A stretch of 39,788 nucleotides of DNA. It comes from Anaerolineae bacterium. GTDB lineage: Bacteria; Chloroflexota; Anaerolineae; JAAYZQ01. The stretch spans positions 1-39,788 of the forward strand of contig JAFGIA010000375.1 of assembly GCA_016929795.1 (NCBI GenBank). The letters run 5' to 3'. The stretch's first letter is position 1; the number at the start of each line of letters is the position of its first letter. The notes beneath the pieces are model-generated. The model saw only the letters and a list, made by a program, of their open reading frames with translations, ran no database searches and was not told the origin of the DNA. This document shows positions 26,111-33,611 of the stretch, piece by piece. The translations under genes were made by a program, and so were the position numbers.

Positions 26111-27590
26111 AACGGACCTCTTTGGGTACGATGGTCAAGCCGCGTGTACCGTAGCGGATCTTTTTCCTGCCTGAAGCCGATAGGGAGCCCGTTTGAGACA
26201 GGCGACCAGCTTCGAGCAATGCGGCGCGGGCCAGCTCTACCTCGCCGATGTCGAGGAGGCGGGTGGCCATGGTCTTGAGCCTGGCCACAGCCGGCTCAAT
26301 GTGGCCCTGCTCGATATCGTCCATGGCTCGCTCCTGCATCTTGAAGATCGTCAGTTTACCCATAGCCGATATAATGTCGGGCGGAACCGGATCCCGTTTA
26401 TCCAGCGTGGTGTCAAAAGACACCATGACGGCCTTGTGCGCGCGCACTGCTTGCGGTCCGAAAGAGGGCACAATGCCCTCTATGTCGACTTGCAGCAGCC
26501 GGTGCTCGCCAGGGGCTGTGCCGCTGACTAGCAACTCCAGGATAAGGACCAGGGGGTCCTGCCTGCGCAAAGAGCCCAGGCTGACCCGATCGTCGGCAAA
26601 ATAGACCTGGCTGATCTGGGGGGAGACACGGTATGCTTCTTTCAGCTTGGTATCGGTGCCGAGGTGCAGGGTGAGCGTCAGGTCGTGCGCAAAGGTGCTG
26701 CCCATGCGCTGGATCCGCTCCTGGAAGGTCTTGACAATCTTGTTTGTGGAATCGATATAGATACTGGCATCGGGCGATCCGCTGATCTGGGCCATCTGGT
26801 CAAGCAGCGCATCGTTCCAGTCGGAGCCGACCCCCATCAAGGTCAGTGACACCTGGTGTTGCGCTGCCATGCGTGCCATTTCCAGGCACTCTGCTTCATC
26901 GCCATAGGTCTGCCCATCGGTCAGGAGCAGGAGATGGCTGACAGAATCGGTATTGTGCCAGCGCATCACCTGCTGCCAGCCCAGCTTCAGACCGTGCAGG
27001 ATCTCGGTGCCGCCACAGCTCTGGATGCTGTTGATCGCACTGCGCGCTGCGCCCTTGTCGAGCGAGCGCCGTCCTGGGAGCACCAGCTCGGCACGATCGT
27101 TAAAGGTGACAAGTGAGAGGATGTCTTCCGCTTCGAGTTGATCTACGATGTAGCGTGCTGCTTCTTTGACTTGCTGTAATCGCGCGCCTTTCATCGAGGT
27201 GCTGCGATCGAGAACGAGGCACAGGTTCATCGGCAAGCGCTGGCTCTCGACGTCGGGCGAGGGTAGGATCTCGACGAGAACGTAGAGCACCTGAGGCTCC
27301 GCCAGGCAGGGAAGCCGGCTCTGGCTGGGACCCGCCTTCAGGATCAGGGGGAGGGGGCGATCGAGGCCATGCTGGCGCCGCCAGTGATCGTATGCCTCGC
27401 GGCGCATTGGGTCGAGCAGCAGTTCATAGGCCTCTTGCACCTCGTGAAAGCGGTCGACGGCGTCTGCCTCTGTGCTGACGTCGGGGTGGTATTGGCGGGC
27501 GAGGTGCCGGTAGGCTTGCTTGATCTCTCGCTCACCCGCACCGGGCTCGATGCCCAGGATTGCGTAATAATCGTGTTCAAACTCGTTCAT
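26103..27590 (-). CDS. DnaJ-vWA fusion protein
   Basis: A 495-residue cytoplasmic protein. Residues 1-75 are a J-domain ([20 protein letters not shown], with the HPD triad in QYHPDVS) that would stimulate a DnaK ATPase. Residues about 110-300 are a von Willebrand A domain with an intact metal site: DRSTS (DxSxS), the Thr in GGTEIL and the Asp in LLLTDGQT. The C-terminal third (about 300-495) is beta-rich followed by helices, as in other stand-alone bacterial vWA proteins. No Gly/Phe region or zinc fingers of true DnaJ are present. It overlaps the PP2C gene by four bases (ATGA) and the FHA gene by eight. The pairing suggests a chaperone-recruiting scaffold; the client is unknown. Confidence 0.9.
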   Translation of the reverse strand: MNEFEHDYYAILGIEPGAGEREIKQAYRHLARQYHPDVSTEADAVDRFHEVQEAYELLLDPMRREAYDHWRRQHGLDRPLPLILKAGPSQSRLPCLAEPQVLYVLVEILPSPDVESQRLPMNLCLVLDRSTSMKGARLQQVKEAARYIVDQLEAEDILSLVTFNDRAELVLPGRRSLDKGAARSAINSIQSCGGTEILHGLKLGWQQVMRWHNTDSVSHLLLLTDGQTYGDEAECLEMARMAAQHQVSLTLMGVGSDWNDALLDQMAQISGSPDASIYIDSTNKIVKTFQERIQRMGSTFAHDLTLTLHLGTDTKLKEAYRVSPQISQVYFADDRVSLGSLRRQDPLVLILELLVSGTAPGEHRLLQVDIEGIVPSFGPQAVRAHKAVMVSFDTTLDKRDPVPPDIISAMGKLTIFKMQERAMDDIEQGHIEPAVARLKTMATRLLDIGEVELARAALLEAGRLSQTGSLSASGRKKIRYGTRGLTIVPKEVRYD

Positions 27591-28468
27591 ATACTAACAT
27601 GATCCGCCGGCCCTTGCGGCCGACCTGTGAAGGCCACGATGGCGGAGATGTTGTCGTCGCTACCCTGCTCCTTGGCGCGTGCCACGAGCTGCCGGCAGGC
27701 CTCCTCGGGTCCGGAAGCCGAAGTGACAATATGCGCCATCTCGTCATCCGCTACATGACCCCATAGCCCATCGCAGCACATCAGCACATAGTCGCCTGGC
27801 AGTAGCTCGCTATATCTCAGGTCCGGCTCGACAACTGGCCCCTGACCGATGGCCTTGTAGAGCACGCGCCGCTGGCCGGCCACTCCTTCCGCAGTCCCTT
27901 GTCCCATCTCGATCAAGCGCGCAGCCATCGAATGATCGCGGGTCAGCAGTTGCAGGCGGCCGTGCTGGCCGGGTGCCGGTGTGCGCCCGAGGTACGCCCG
28001 GGTGTCGCCTACATGGGCGATGTACACCCCGGCTCCGAGCACGAGGACCATGGTAAGCGTCGTCCGGCCTTCGGGCAAGCGGTGCACCACCATCTCGTGC
28101 GCCTGGCGCACACTTGTTTCCAGAATCTCGTTGATGGGCGTCTGCGCGGCAGCCGACTGTCCCTCGATGAGCAAAGGCAGGCAGAGACGGCGGATCACAG
28201 ACTCTGCAGCCACTCCCACAGCGAGGGCGCTCGCTTCCTCTCCGTGCGAATGGCCGCCAAGGCCATCGGCCAGGATCAGTAGAGAAATAGGCAGTGGCGG
28301 CTCTGCGCCTTGCGTCTTGACAAACTGAAAAACAAGTCCTGCATCCTGGTTGCGATCGCAGACGAGGCCAAGGTCGGATACGATCGCGGCCTGGAGCGGC
28401 TGCGGACGGATGAGAAACGCTTCTTCCGCCGCAACTGGGCCCGGGTCGATCGTCTTGTGCTGGTTCAT
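27587..28468 (-). CDS. PP2C-family Ser/Thr protein phosphatase
   Basis: Metal-dependent phosphatase of 293 residues, cytoplasmic. Motifs in order: [30 protein letters not shown] (metal-binding DGxGG), [38 protein letters not shown] and [11 protein letters not shown], so all metal ligands of the PPM fold appear present. It has a roughly 30-residue N-terminal extension and no regulatory domain. It stands between the kinase (54 bp upstream) and the DnaJ-vWA gene (4-bp overlap), and should reverse the kinase's phosphorylations. ATG 28468 has a modest AGGA site. Confidence 0.94.
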   Translation of the reverse strand: MNQHKTIDPGPVAAEEAFLIRPQPLQAAIVSDLGLVCDRNQDAGLVFQFVKTQGAEPPLPISLLILADGLGGHSHGEEASALAVGVAAESVIRRLCLPLLIEGQSAAAQTPINEILETSVRQAHEMVVHRLPEGRTTLTMVLVLGAGVYIAHVGDTRAYLGRTPAPGQHGRLQLLTRDHSMAARLIEMGQGTAEGVAGQRRVLYKAIGQGPVVEPDLRYSELLPGDYVLMCCDGLWGHVADDEMAHIVTSASGPEEACRQLVARAKEQGSDDNISAIVAFTGRPQGPADHVSI

Positions 28469-28522
28469 ACGGTTATCCTGCCGTCGAGGCGCGCGCTTGG
28501 ATCAAGTCGTGCGCCCGGTAGT

Positions 28523-30415
28523 TCACGCGGGCAGTGCATAGACATGGTTATCCACGGAGCCAATGTAGACGACTCCTTCGAAAACGCAGGGTGAAGAAGG
28601 CACCGGCGCTCCGGTTTGGTACTGCCACACCTCCTGGCCCCGCCTGGTCTCTACGGCATACACTCCCCCACTGTTCGATCCAATGTACACCCTGCCGCCC
28701 GTCACCGCCGGGGACGAGGTTACAGGCCCGCCTGTGTCATAGCGCCAGATTTCTCGCCCGTTGCTGGCGTCGAAGGCGTACAGATGACCGTCGGCTGAGC
28801 CAATGTATACCACCCCATCTGCAATGGCAGGTGACGAAAGCACAGCGGCCCGGGTGCGGGCACGCCACACGGGCCAGCCAGATCCCGCGTTCAAGGCGTA
28901 CACGTGGCCATCAGCCGAGCCGATCACGATCAGCCCATCACTTTCCGCAGGCGATGAAGTGACCCGCCTGTGTGTGTCGTGCTTCCACTTGACCAGGCCG
29001 GAGCGCAGCTCGAGTGCGTACACATAGCCGTCATCAGAACCGACGTAGAGTATCTCGCCGATGAGCAGAGGCGTCGACCGGATGGGCGCTGCCGACTGGA
29101 ACTTCCATACGGTGCGCCCCGTGCGCACGTTAAAGGCATACAGGTGCCCATCGTCCGATCCCACAAAGCCGTGACCGAAAGCTGCGTGAGATGAAGAGCG
29201 AACACATGCCCCGGTCTCCAGGGTCCACAGCTTGTCGCCCAGGCGGCGTGAGAGGGCATACACATGCCCATCCTCGGAACCGATAATAATCATGTCTTCA
29301 TAGAGGCATGGGGTAGAGGCGATGCCCCCCTCTGTCGGGAACTTCCAGACAAAGGAGCCCTTTTGCGCGTCGAGTGCGTACAAGTTATGATCGTAGCTGC
29401 CGATGTAGACGACGCCGTCGGCGATGCGCGGGGAAGAACGTACCTCGTCCTCGCACTTGAACACCCATTGTGGCGCGACTTCCTGGGGCAGCGGCGACAT
29501 GCTGGTTGTGCCCAGTGTCCCCGTCGGCCGGCGCCCTACAGGTAACGCGGTGCTCAGGGCGAGCGCCATCTCGTTCGCCGAGCCGTAGCGCTCCTGCAGG
29601 TCGTAGGAAAGAGCCTTCATGATCACGGCTTCGAGGGCTTCGGGCACGGCAGGGTTGAGCGTTCGGATCGGACGCTCGTGGAAGGTGAAGGGCGGCTCGA
29701 GGCGGGGATCGCGACCTGTCAAGAGGTGATGCATTGTCGCCGCGAGGGCATATACATCTCCCCTTGGCTCGGCCACGCCACGATATTGCTCTGGTGGCGA
29801 ATAGCCCTCGGTGCCGATCATGGTGCCGCGCTGGCCATGCTCGAACACTTTGGCGATGCCAAAGTCGATGACCATGATTCCCCCGTCAGCCCGGATCATC
29901 AGGTTGCCCGGCTTGACATCGCGAAATACGACGGGCGGCTGGTGGCTGTGCAGGTAGACGAGCACATCACATATTTGCAGTCCCCAGTCTACCACCTCTT
30001 CTGGGTTGTGAGGGCGGTGGCGCTCATCGGCGACCTCTTCCAGTGTCCGCCCGTCGATGAACTCGAGGATCAGGTAGCTGCGGTGGCGTTCGGAAAAGTA
30101 GTCAAAGATCTTGGGGATTGCCGGGTGAGAGAGGCTGGCCAGGATGTTGGCCTCGCGCTCAAAGTTCTGGATGCTGATCCGTCGCAGTCGGGGATCAGGT
30201 GCCGTGTTGTTCATCTCTTTCACGGCTACGATCTTGGTAACGGCAGCAAAGCGCAGGTCGCGTGCGCGGTAGACGGCCCCCATGCCGCCCACGCCTTGGA
30301 CCCCGAGGATTTCGTAGCGCTCCTGGAGAATCGTGCCGATGGGCAGTGTGCCTTCCGGTTGGGAAGCAACCGGCCTTTCATCTGTCGTGATCCTGCGCGT
30401 ATCCAGATTCGTCAC
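28523..30415 (-). CDS. Ser/Thr protein kinase with C-terminal eight-repeat PQQ propeller
   Basis: A 630-residue kinase. The kinase domain (about 30-300) has the glycine loop GVGGMGAVY, Lys66 in VAVKE, the catalytic FRDVKPGN (Asp166; Phe replaces the usual His), DFG (184-186) and SPPEQ. From Trp317 to the end run eight repeats of exactly 40 residues (last one 34) with the pattern W...SSP...VYIGS.DGHVYALD, a PQQ-like beta-propeller. No membrane segment separates the two parts, so the propeller is cytoplasmic, unlike many receptor kinases of this type. The start is GTG 30415: GAAGGA lies just upstream and the promoter at 30447-30475 would exclude ATG 30448. Open frame back to 30610 only translates the MITE. 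Confidence 0.92.
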   Translation of the reverse strand: MTNLDTRRITTDERPVASQPEGTLPIGTILQERYEILGVQGVGGMGAVYRARDLRFAAVTKIVAVKEMNNTAPDPRLRRISIQNFEREANILASLSHPAIPKIFDYFSERHRSYLILEFIDGRTLEEVADERHRPHNPEEVVDWGLQICDVLVYLHSHQPPVVFRDVKPGNLMIRADGGIMVIDFGIAKVFEHGQRGTMIGTEGYSPPEQYRGVAEPRGDVYALAATMHHLLTGRDPRLEPPFTFHERPIRTLNPAVPEALEAVIMKALSYDLQERYGSANEMALALSTALPVGRRPTGTLGTTSMSPLPQEVAPQWVFKCEDEVRSSPRIADGVVYIGSYDHNLYALDAQKGSFVWKFPTEGGIASTPCLYEDMIIIGSEDGHVYALSRRLGDKLWTLETGACVRSSSHAAFGHGFVGSDDGHLYAFNVRTGRTVWKFQSAAPIRSTPLLIGEILYVGSDDGYVYALELRSGLVKWKHDTHRRVTSSPAESDGLIVIGSADGHVYALNAGSGWPVWRARTRAAVLSSPAIADGVVYIGSADGHLYAFDASNGREIWRYDTGGPVTSSPAVTGGRVYIGSNSGGVYAVETRRGQEVWQYQTGAPVPSSPCVFEGVVYIGSVDNHVYALPA

Positions 30416-30446
30416 TATCTGTCCTTCTCGTTGCCTCGGATGACTC

Positions 30447-30475
30447 ATTATAACGTCAAAACCGTTTTCTTGCAA
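30447..30475 (-). promoter_or_regulatory. Promoter of the kinase-phosphatase-FHA operon
   Basis: On the minus strand TTGCAA (30475-30470), 17-bp spacer, TATAAT (30452-30447). Transcription would start near 30440, leaving a 25-nt leader with a Shine-Dalgarno before GTG 30415. The MITE copy begins 20 bp upstream of the -35 box. Confidence 0.72.
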
Positions 30476-30495
30476 CTCGCTTTCATGCCGGGAAA

Positions 30496-30576
30496 GTATC
30501 ATCTCAATAAAGGGGGGAAGTTGGGGTGTGCGCGGTGCCCGCACACCCCCCAACCCCCCGATTGTTGAGCAGATAC
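30496..30576. mobile_element. MITE-like palindromic element, copy 1
   Basis: An 81-bp element with imperfect terminal inverted repeats: left GTATCATCTCAATAA, right TTGTTGAGCAGATAC (12 of 15 positions match when inverted) and an inner GC-rich stem (GGGGTGTGCG at 30523-30532 with CGCACACCCC at 30540-30549). It is flanked by an exact 8-bp direct repeat CCGGGAAA at 30488-30495 and 30577-30584, the mark of a transposition event. It encodes nothing and lies between the divergent promoters at 30447-30475 (-) and 30634-30663 (+). Confidence 0.85.
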
Positions 30577-30633
30577 CCGGGAAATGGCCTGGCCGGCAGG
30601 CTTGGGTCATGGTGGCAGATGTGCTTGTTCGGA

Positions 30634-30663
30634 TTGCGCGGGGCCGGGATCAGGTGGTATAAT
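30634..30663 (+). promoter_or_regulatory. Extended -10 promoter for small ORF and DUF218 gene
   Basis: TTGCGC (30634-30639), 18-bp spacer, TATAAT (30658-30663) preceded by TGG, an extended -10. It would start transcription around 30670, just ahead of the small ORF and the SanA-like gene. Confidence 0.65.
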
Positions 30664-30688
30664 CGTGCACGGGGGAGCAGTCGGGGCT

Positions 30689-30853
30689 GTGGCGGCTTTT
30701 CGCACAGCTCACGGCCCGGTTGTGATGCAGGGCCTGGCCGAAGGCGACGTCTTTGGCCGGGATGCTCTAGACGATCGGCTCGATCTCGCGTGGTACGGGA
30801 TCGAGCATCTGCTTGTCGTTCAGCAGGCAGCTCTGAATGAGGGGGAAGTGTGA
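30689..30853 (+). CDS. Small hypothetical protein overlapping the DUF218 gene
   Basis: A short ORF of about 54 residues (GTG 30689; a GTG at 30665 and ATG 30725 are alternatives) ending DLAWYGIEHLLVVQQAALNE. Its stop overlaps the next start as GTGA (30850-30853), and it starts right behind a good promoter, which together suggest translation and coupling. Codon use looks like neighbouring genes. No motif or family is recognised. It could instead be a leader whose only role is to couple translation. Confidence 0.45.
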   Translation: MAAFRTAHGPVVMQGLAEGDVFGRDALDDRLDLAWYGIEHLLVVQQAALNEGEV

Positions 30854-31536
30854 GAAGGCGGCGTTTCGTCAGGCGGGGGTGTGTGATGGCCCTGTTCGCT
30901 CTGGGCGTGTTTGCCTGCTTCCTGGTCGCGGTGCCACTTGGCTTGCGTGCCTGGGTTAGGCAACACTATGGCGAGCAGATGTATAGGCACGTGCCAGACG
31001 TGCCCGCGCGGCCAGTTGCGATTGTCTTTGGCGCGGGCTATTGGTCCAGCGGGCGCCTGAGCGACGCCCTGGCCGACAGGATGGACACGGCTATTGAGCT
31101 GTACGAGGCAGGCCAGGTGAACAAGTTGCTGTTGACTGGGGACAATCGCTTTGCCGATTATAACGAGCCGGCGGCCATGGCGGCGTATGCGCGCGAGCGT
31201 GGTGTGCCCGAAGGGGACCTGGTCCTCGACTATGCGGGACGGCGCACGTATGATAGCTGCTATCGCGCCGGTGCCATCTTTGGCGTCGAGCGCGCTGTGC
31301 TCATTACGCAAGAGTTTCATCTGCCTCGTGCCCTTTACACGTGCGACCGCCTGGGCCTCGAGGTAACAGGCGCCATCGCCGACCGCCACCGCTACGCACG
31401 CAGTCCCTGGTACCAGGTGCGCGAAGTGGCAGCCCTCGCCCGCGCCTGGATCGACCTGAATATCACCCGACCCCTCCCTGTTCTCGGTGACCCGATTCCT
31501 GTCGAGTGGGACACGCGCGCCGAGAACCGCTCGTGA
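30850..31536 (+). CDS. SanA/YdcF-like DUF218 membrane-anchored protein
   Basis: A 228-residue protein with one N-terminal membrane anchor (about 12-35) and a DUF218 domain outside the membrane. Typical features are PVAIVFGAGYWSSGRLSDALADR, KLLLTGDN, NEPAAMAAYARERGVPEGDLVLD, the SCYRAGAIFGV segment and ITQEFHLPRALYTC, closely matching SanA (linked in enterobacteria to vancomycin tolerance and envelope barrier function). The biochemical activity of the family is unresolved. GTG 30850 overlaps the preceding small ORF and has GAGGGGGAA upstream. It converges with the response regulator, 9 bp apart. Confidence 0.87.
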   Translation: MRRRRFVRRGCVMALFALGVFACFLVAVPLGLRAWVRQHYGEQMYRHVPDVPARPVAIVFGAGYWSSGRLSDALADRMDTAIELYEAGQVNKLLLTGDNRFADYNEPAAMAAYARERGVPEGDLVLDYAGRRTYDSCYRAGAIFGVERAVLITQEFHLPRALYTCDRLGLEVTGAIADRHRYARSPWYQVREVAALARAWIDLNITRPLPVLGDPIPVEWDTRAENRS

Positions 31537-31545
31537 GCCAGCCGG

Positions 31546-32202
31546 CTAGATGAGCCCCAGCTCGCGGGCGCGAAGGGCTGCCTGTGTTCTGTCGCGCACG
31601 CCAAGCTTGCCCAGCACCGCAGTCACGTAATTCTTGACCGTCCCCTCTGCCAGGTGGAGCCGCACCGAGATCTCGCGGTTGCTCAGCCCACGCGCCAGAA
31701 GCACCAGCACTTCCTGCTCGCGTTCCGACAGCGGCTCGGGCAGCCCTGCGTCTGCCTCGCGCATGGCGGGGGCAACCCGCGCAAACTCGGCCACTACTTT
31801 GCGAGCTACGGACGGTTCGATCAGCGCGCCACCGGCAGCAACCGTGCGCACCGCCTGGGCCAGATCATGGCCTGACACGTCTTTGAGCAGGTAGCCGAGG
31901 GCCCCGGCGCGCAGCCCTTCAAACACATACTCGTCATCGTCGAAGGTGGTCAGGATCATCACGCGGGCGTCGGGCCACTGCGCCCGCAGCCGGCGCGTCG
32001 CCTCCACCCCGTCCATCCCGGGCATGCGCACGTCCATCAGCACCACATCGGGCACCAGCCGGGCATAGGCCTCGATGGCGGCCTCTCCGTCGCTTGCCTC
32101 TTCTACCACTTGCAGGTCGGGCTCCATCTCGAGGAGGATGCGTAGCCCTTCGCGCATTAGCCGCTGGTCATCTACGATCAGCACCCGGATCTTGTCTGGC
32201 AT
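31546..32202 (-). CDS. NarL/FixJ-family response regulator
   Basis: A 218-residue two-component regulator. The receiver domain (1-120) has acidic residues in LIVDDQR, the phospho-acceptor Asp57 in LMDVRMPG, Thr in ILTTFDDD and Lys in LLKDV. The C-terminal LuxR-type HTH (about 155-215) reads LSEREQEVLVLLARGLSNRE with EGTVKNYVTAVLGKLGV. ATG 32202 gives MPDKIRVLIVDD; TTG 32214 is possible upstream, and neither has a good Shine-Dalgarno. It pairs with the HisKA_3 kinase at 32313-33500, but a MITE now separates the two genes. Confidence 0.94.
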   Translation of the reverse strand: MPDKIRVLIVDDQRLMREGLRILLEMEPDLQVVEEASDGEAAIEAYARLVPDVVLMDVRMPGMDGVEATRRLRAQWPDARVMILTTFDDDEYVFEGLRAGALGYLLKDVSGHDLAQAVRTVAAGGALIEPSVARKVVAEFARVAPAMREADAGLPEPLSEREQEVLVLLARGLSNREISVRLHLAEGTVKNYVTAVLGKLGVRDRTQAALRARELGLI

Positions 32203-32230
32203 TCTAATGTCCAATATCCAATCTCTATTC

Positions 32231-32310
32231 GTATCATCTCAATAAAGGGGGGAAGTTGGGGTGTGTGCGGGCACCGCACACACCCCAACCCCCGATTATT
32301 GAGCAGGTAC
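32231..32310. mobile_element. MITE-like palindromic element, copy 2
   Basis: An 80-bp element in the same orientation as copy 1 and nearly identical over the left half. Termini GTATCATCTCAATAA and TTATTGAGCAGGTAC (12 of 15 match inverted) flank a perfect 15-bp stem TTGGGGTGTGTGCGG / CCGCACACACCCCAA (32256-32270, 32274-32288) with a 3-nt loop. An exact 8-bp direct repeat CTCTATTC lies on both sides (32223-32230, 32311-32318). The right-hand repeat contains the stop codon of the sensor kinase. Confidence 0.88.
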
Positions 32311-32312
32311 CT

Positions 32313-33500
32313 CTATTCAGGCAGAGGAAGCTGAAACGACATCTGCGTTCCGCCGCCGGGCCGCGGCCCCACGTGGCAGTTGCCGCCAAGCTGGGCGGCG
32401 CGCTCGCACAGGCCGCGCAGGCCAAAGCCGCTGCCGCCGGCGCCGGCGGCAACGGCTGCGGGCAGGCCGCGGCCGTCGTCGCCGATCAGCAGGCGGATGG
32501 TGCGGTCGCGCACGTCGAGCACGAGCCAGGCCTGGCTCGCCCCTGCGTGACGCTGGATGTTGGTCAGGCCCTCCTGGGCAGCACGGTAGAGGGCGAGGCG
32601 GTGCATTTCGGGCAGGGCGGGCAGCTCGGCGGGCAGTGCCTGGTGGACGGGCATGCCTGTCGCCGTCTCAAAGTCGGCGACCAGCCGCCTGAGCGCGCTG
32701 CCGAGCTGGAGGTCGGCCGCTACCGGTGTGCGCAGGGTTGCCACGGTGCCACGCAGCTCTGCCAATGCCTCGCGCACCTGCTCGCGCACCGTGTCGACCA
32801 TCCGGGCGGCCCGCTCGGGCTCTGCCGGAATCAGCCTGGCGGCCGCTTCGAGCTGCACCGCCGCCACGGTCAGCCGGTGACCCAATGTATCGTGCATCTC
32901 GCGCGCCAAACGGTTGCGCTCTTCGACCACGGCCAACTCCTCGGCACGCCGCGCCGAGTCCTGGAGCTGCCTGTGTGCCTGTTCCAGGTCGGTGAGCAGG
33001 CGCTCACTCTCCTTGCGCGCCTCGTCGGCCTTGACGAGGGCGTTGGCAAACACGCCAAAGAACCCGAACCCCCCGCCATAGATCAGCACGCCGAGCAGGA
33101 CCTCGGGCCAGCCCCAACGAATGAGACCAAAAATGGTGACGATGAGCAGAAAGAAGGCGAGCCAGAGGATGCCTCGCGCCGCCGGCAGCAGGATCATGGC
33201 CTGGGCGCTGAGGATAAAGTAGAGCACGCCAAACACCGTCCAGTCGGGATGGAGCGCCATGGCGGCCACGACGAGCAGCGCCTGCACCAGGAGATAGAGG
33301 TGGATGATGCGCGCGGATGCGTGCGCCGAAGGGATGCGTGCCAGCACAAGGCCGAAGGCCAGGCACACCCCGGCTACGCCCCAGCGCGCCATGGGCGTGG
33401 GGGCAGTGGCGACACCCGCCGACGCAACGGCCAGAAGCGCCGCATAGGCGACAAGGGTCAACATGCGATCCTGTCGTCTGGACAGGGCGACTTGGGTCAT
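32313..33500 (-). CDS. HisKA_3-type sensor histidine kinase
   Basis: A 395-residue membrane sensor, NarX/DesK/LnrJ type. Residues about 13-155 hold five or six transmembrane segments, followed by a short coiled coil, the HisKA_3 motif VVEERNRLAREMHDTLGHRL with phospho-acceptor His203, and a HATPase_c domain ending with GDDGRGLPAAV and GSGFGLRGLCERAAQLGG. All catalytic features are intact. Two starts are possible: ATG 33500, only six bases after a -10 box and therefore leaderless, or ATG 33464 with AGGA upstream. It follows the ABC exporter and precedes its NarL-type partner. Confidence 0.94.
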   Translation of the reverse strand: MTQVALSRRQDRMLTLVAYAALLAVASAGVATAPTPMARWGVAGVCLAFGLVLARIPSAHASARIIHLYLLVQALLVVAAMALHPDWTVFGVLYFILSAQAMILLPAARGILWLAFFLLIVTIFGLIRWGWPEVLLGVLIYGGGFGFFGVFANALVKADEARKESERLLTDLEQAHRQLQDSARRAEELAVVEERNRLAREMHDTLGHRLTVAAVQLEAAARLIPAEPERAARMVDTVREQVREALAELRGTVATLRTPVAADLQLGSALRRLVADFETATGMPVHQALPAELPALPEMHRLALYRAAQEGLTNIQRHAGASQAWLVLDVRDRTIRLLIGDDGRGLPAAVAAGAGGSGFGLRGLCERAAQLGGNCHVGPRPGGGTQMSFQLPLPE

Positions 33501-33506
33501 GGCTGG

Positions 33507-33535
33507 ATTATACCCCGATTCCGCCGTCGCGACAA
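33507..33535 (-). promoter_or_regulatory. Promoter giving a leaderless sensor-kinase mRNA
   Basis: Minus-strand TTGTCG (33535-33530), 17 bp, TATAAT (33512-33507). Six bases separate the -10 from ATG 33500, so the +1 base would coincide with the A of the start codon. It lies in the 111-bp gap after the ABC permease. Confidence 0.68.
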
Positions 33536-33611
33536 GGAGCGAGGGGTGAAGGTGTGGGTGTGATATCGGCCACCACTTCTATGAGGCGAACAAGGAGTAG
33601 TTGGCGCATGA

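Noticed and set aside
28523..29467. DNA repeats of 120 bp resembling an array
   Set aside because: They are explained by the eight 40-residue propeller repeats of the kinase, not by CRISPR or satellite DNA.
30416..30610. N-terminal extension of the Ser/Thr kinase
   Set aside because: It translates the MITE copy and the promoter; GTG 30415 has a Shine-Dalgarno and lies downstream of the predicted start of transcription.
32256..33563. 435-codon plus-strand frame opposite the sensor kinase
   Set aside because: It begins inside the MITE and is antisense to a complete HisKA_3 kinase; low-complexity Ala/Gly/Gln composition.
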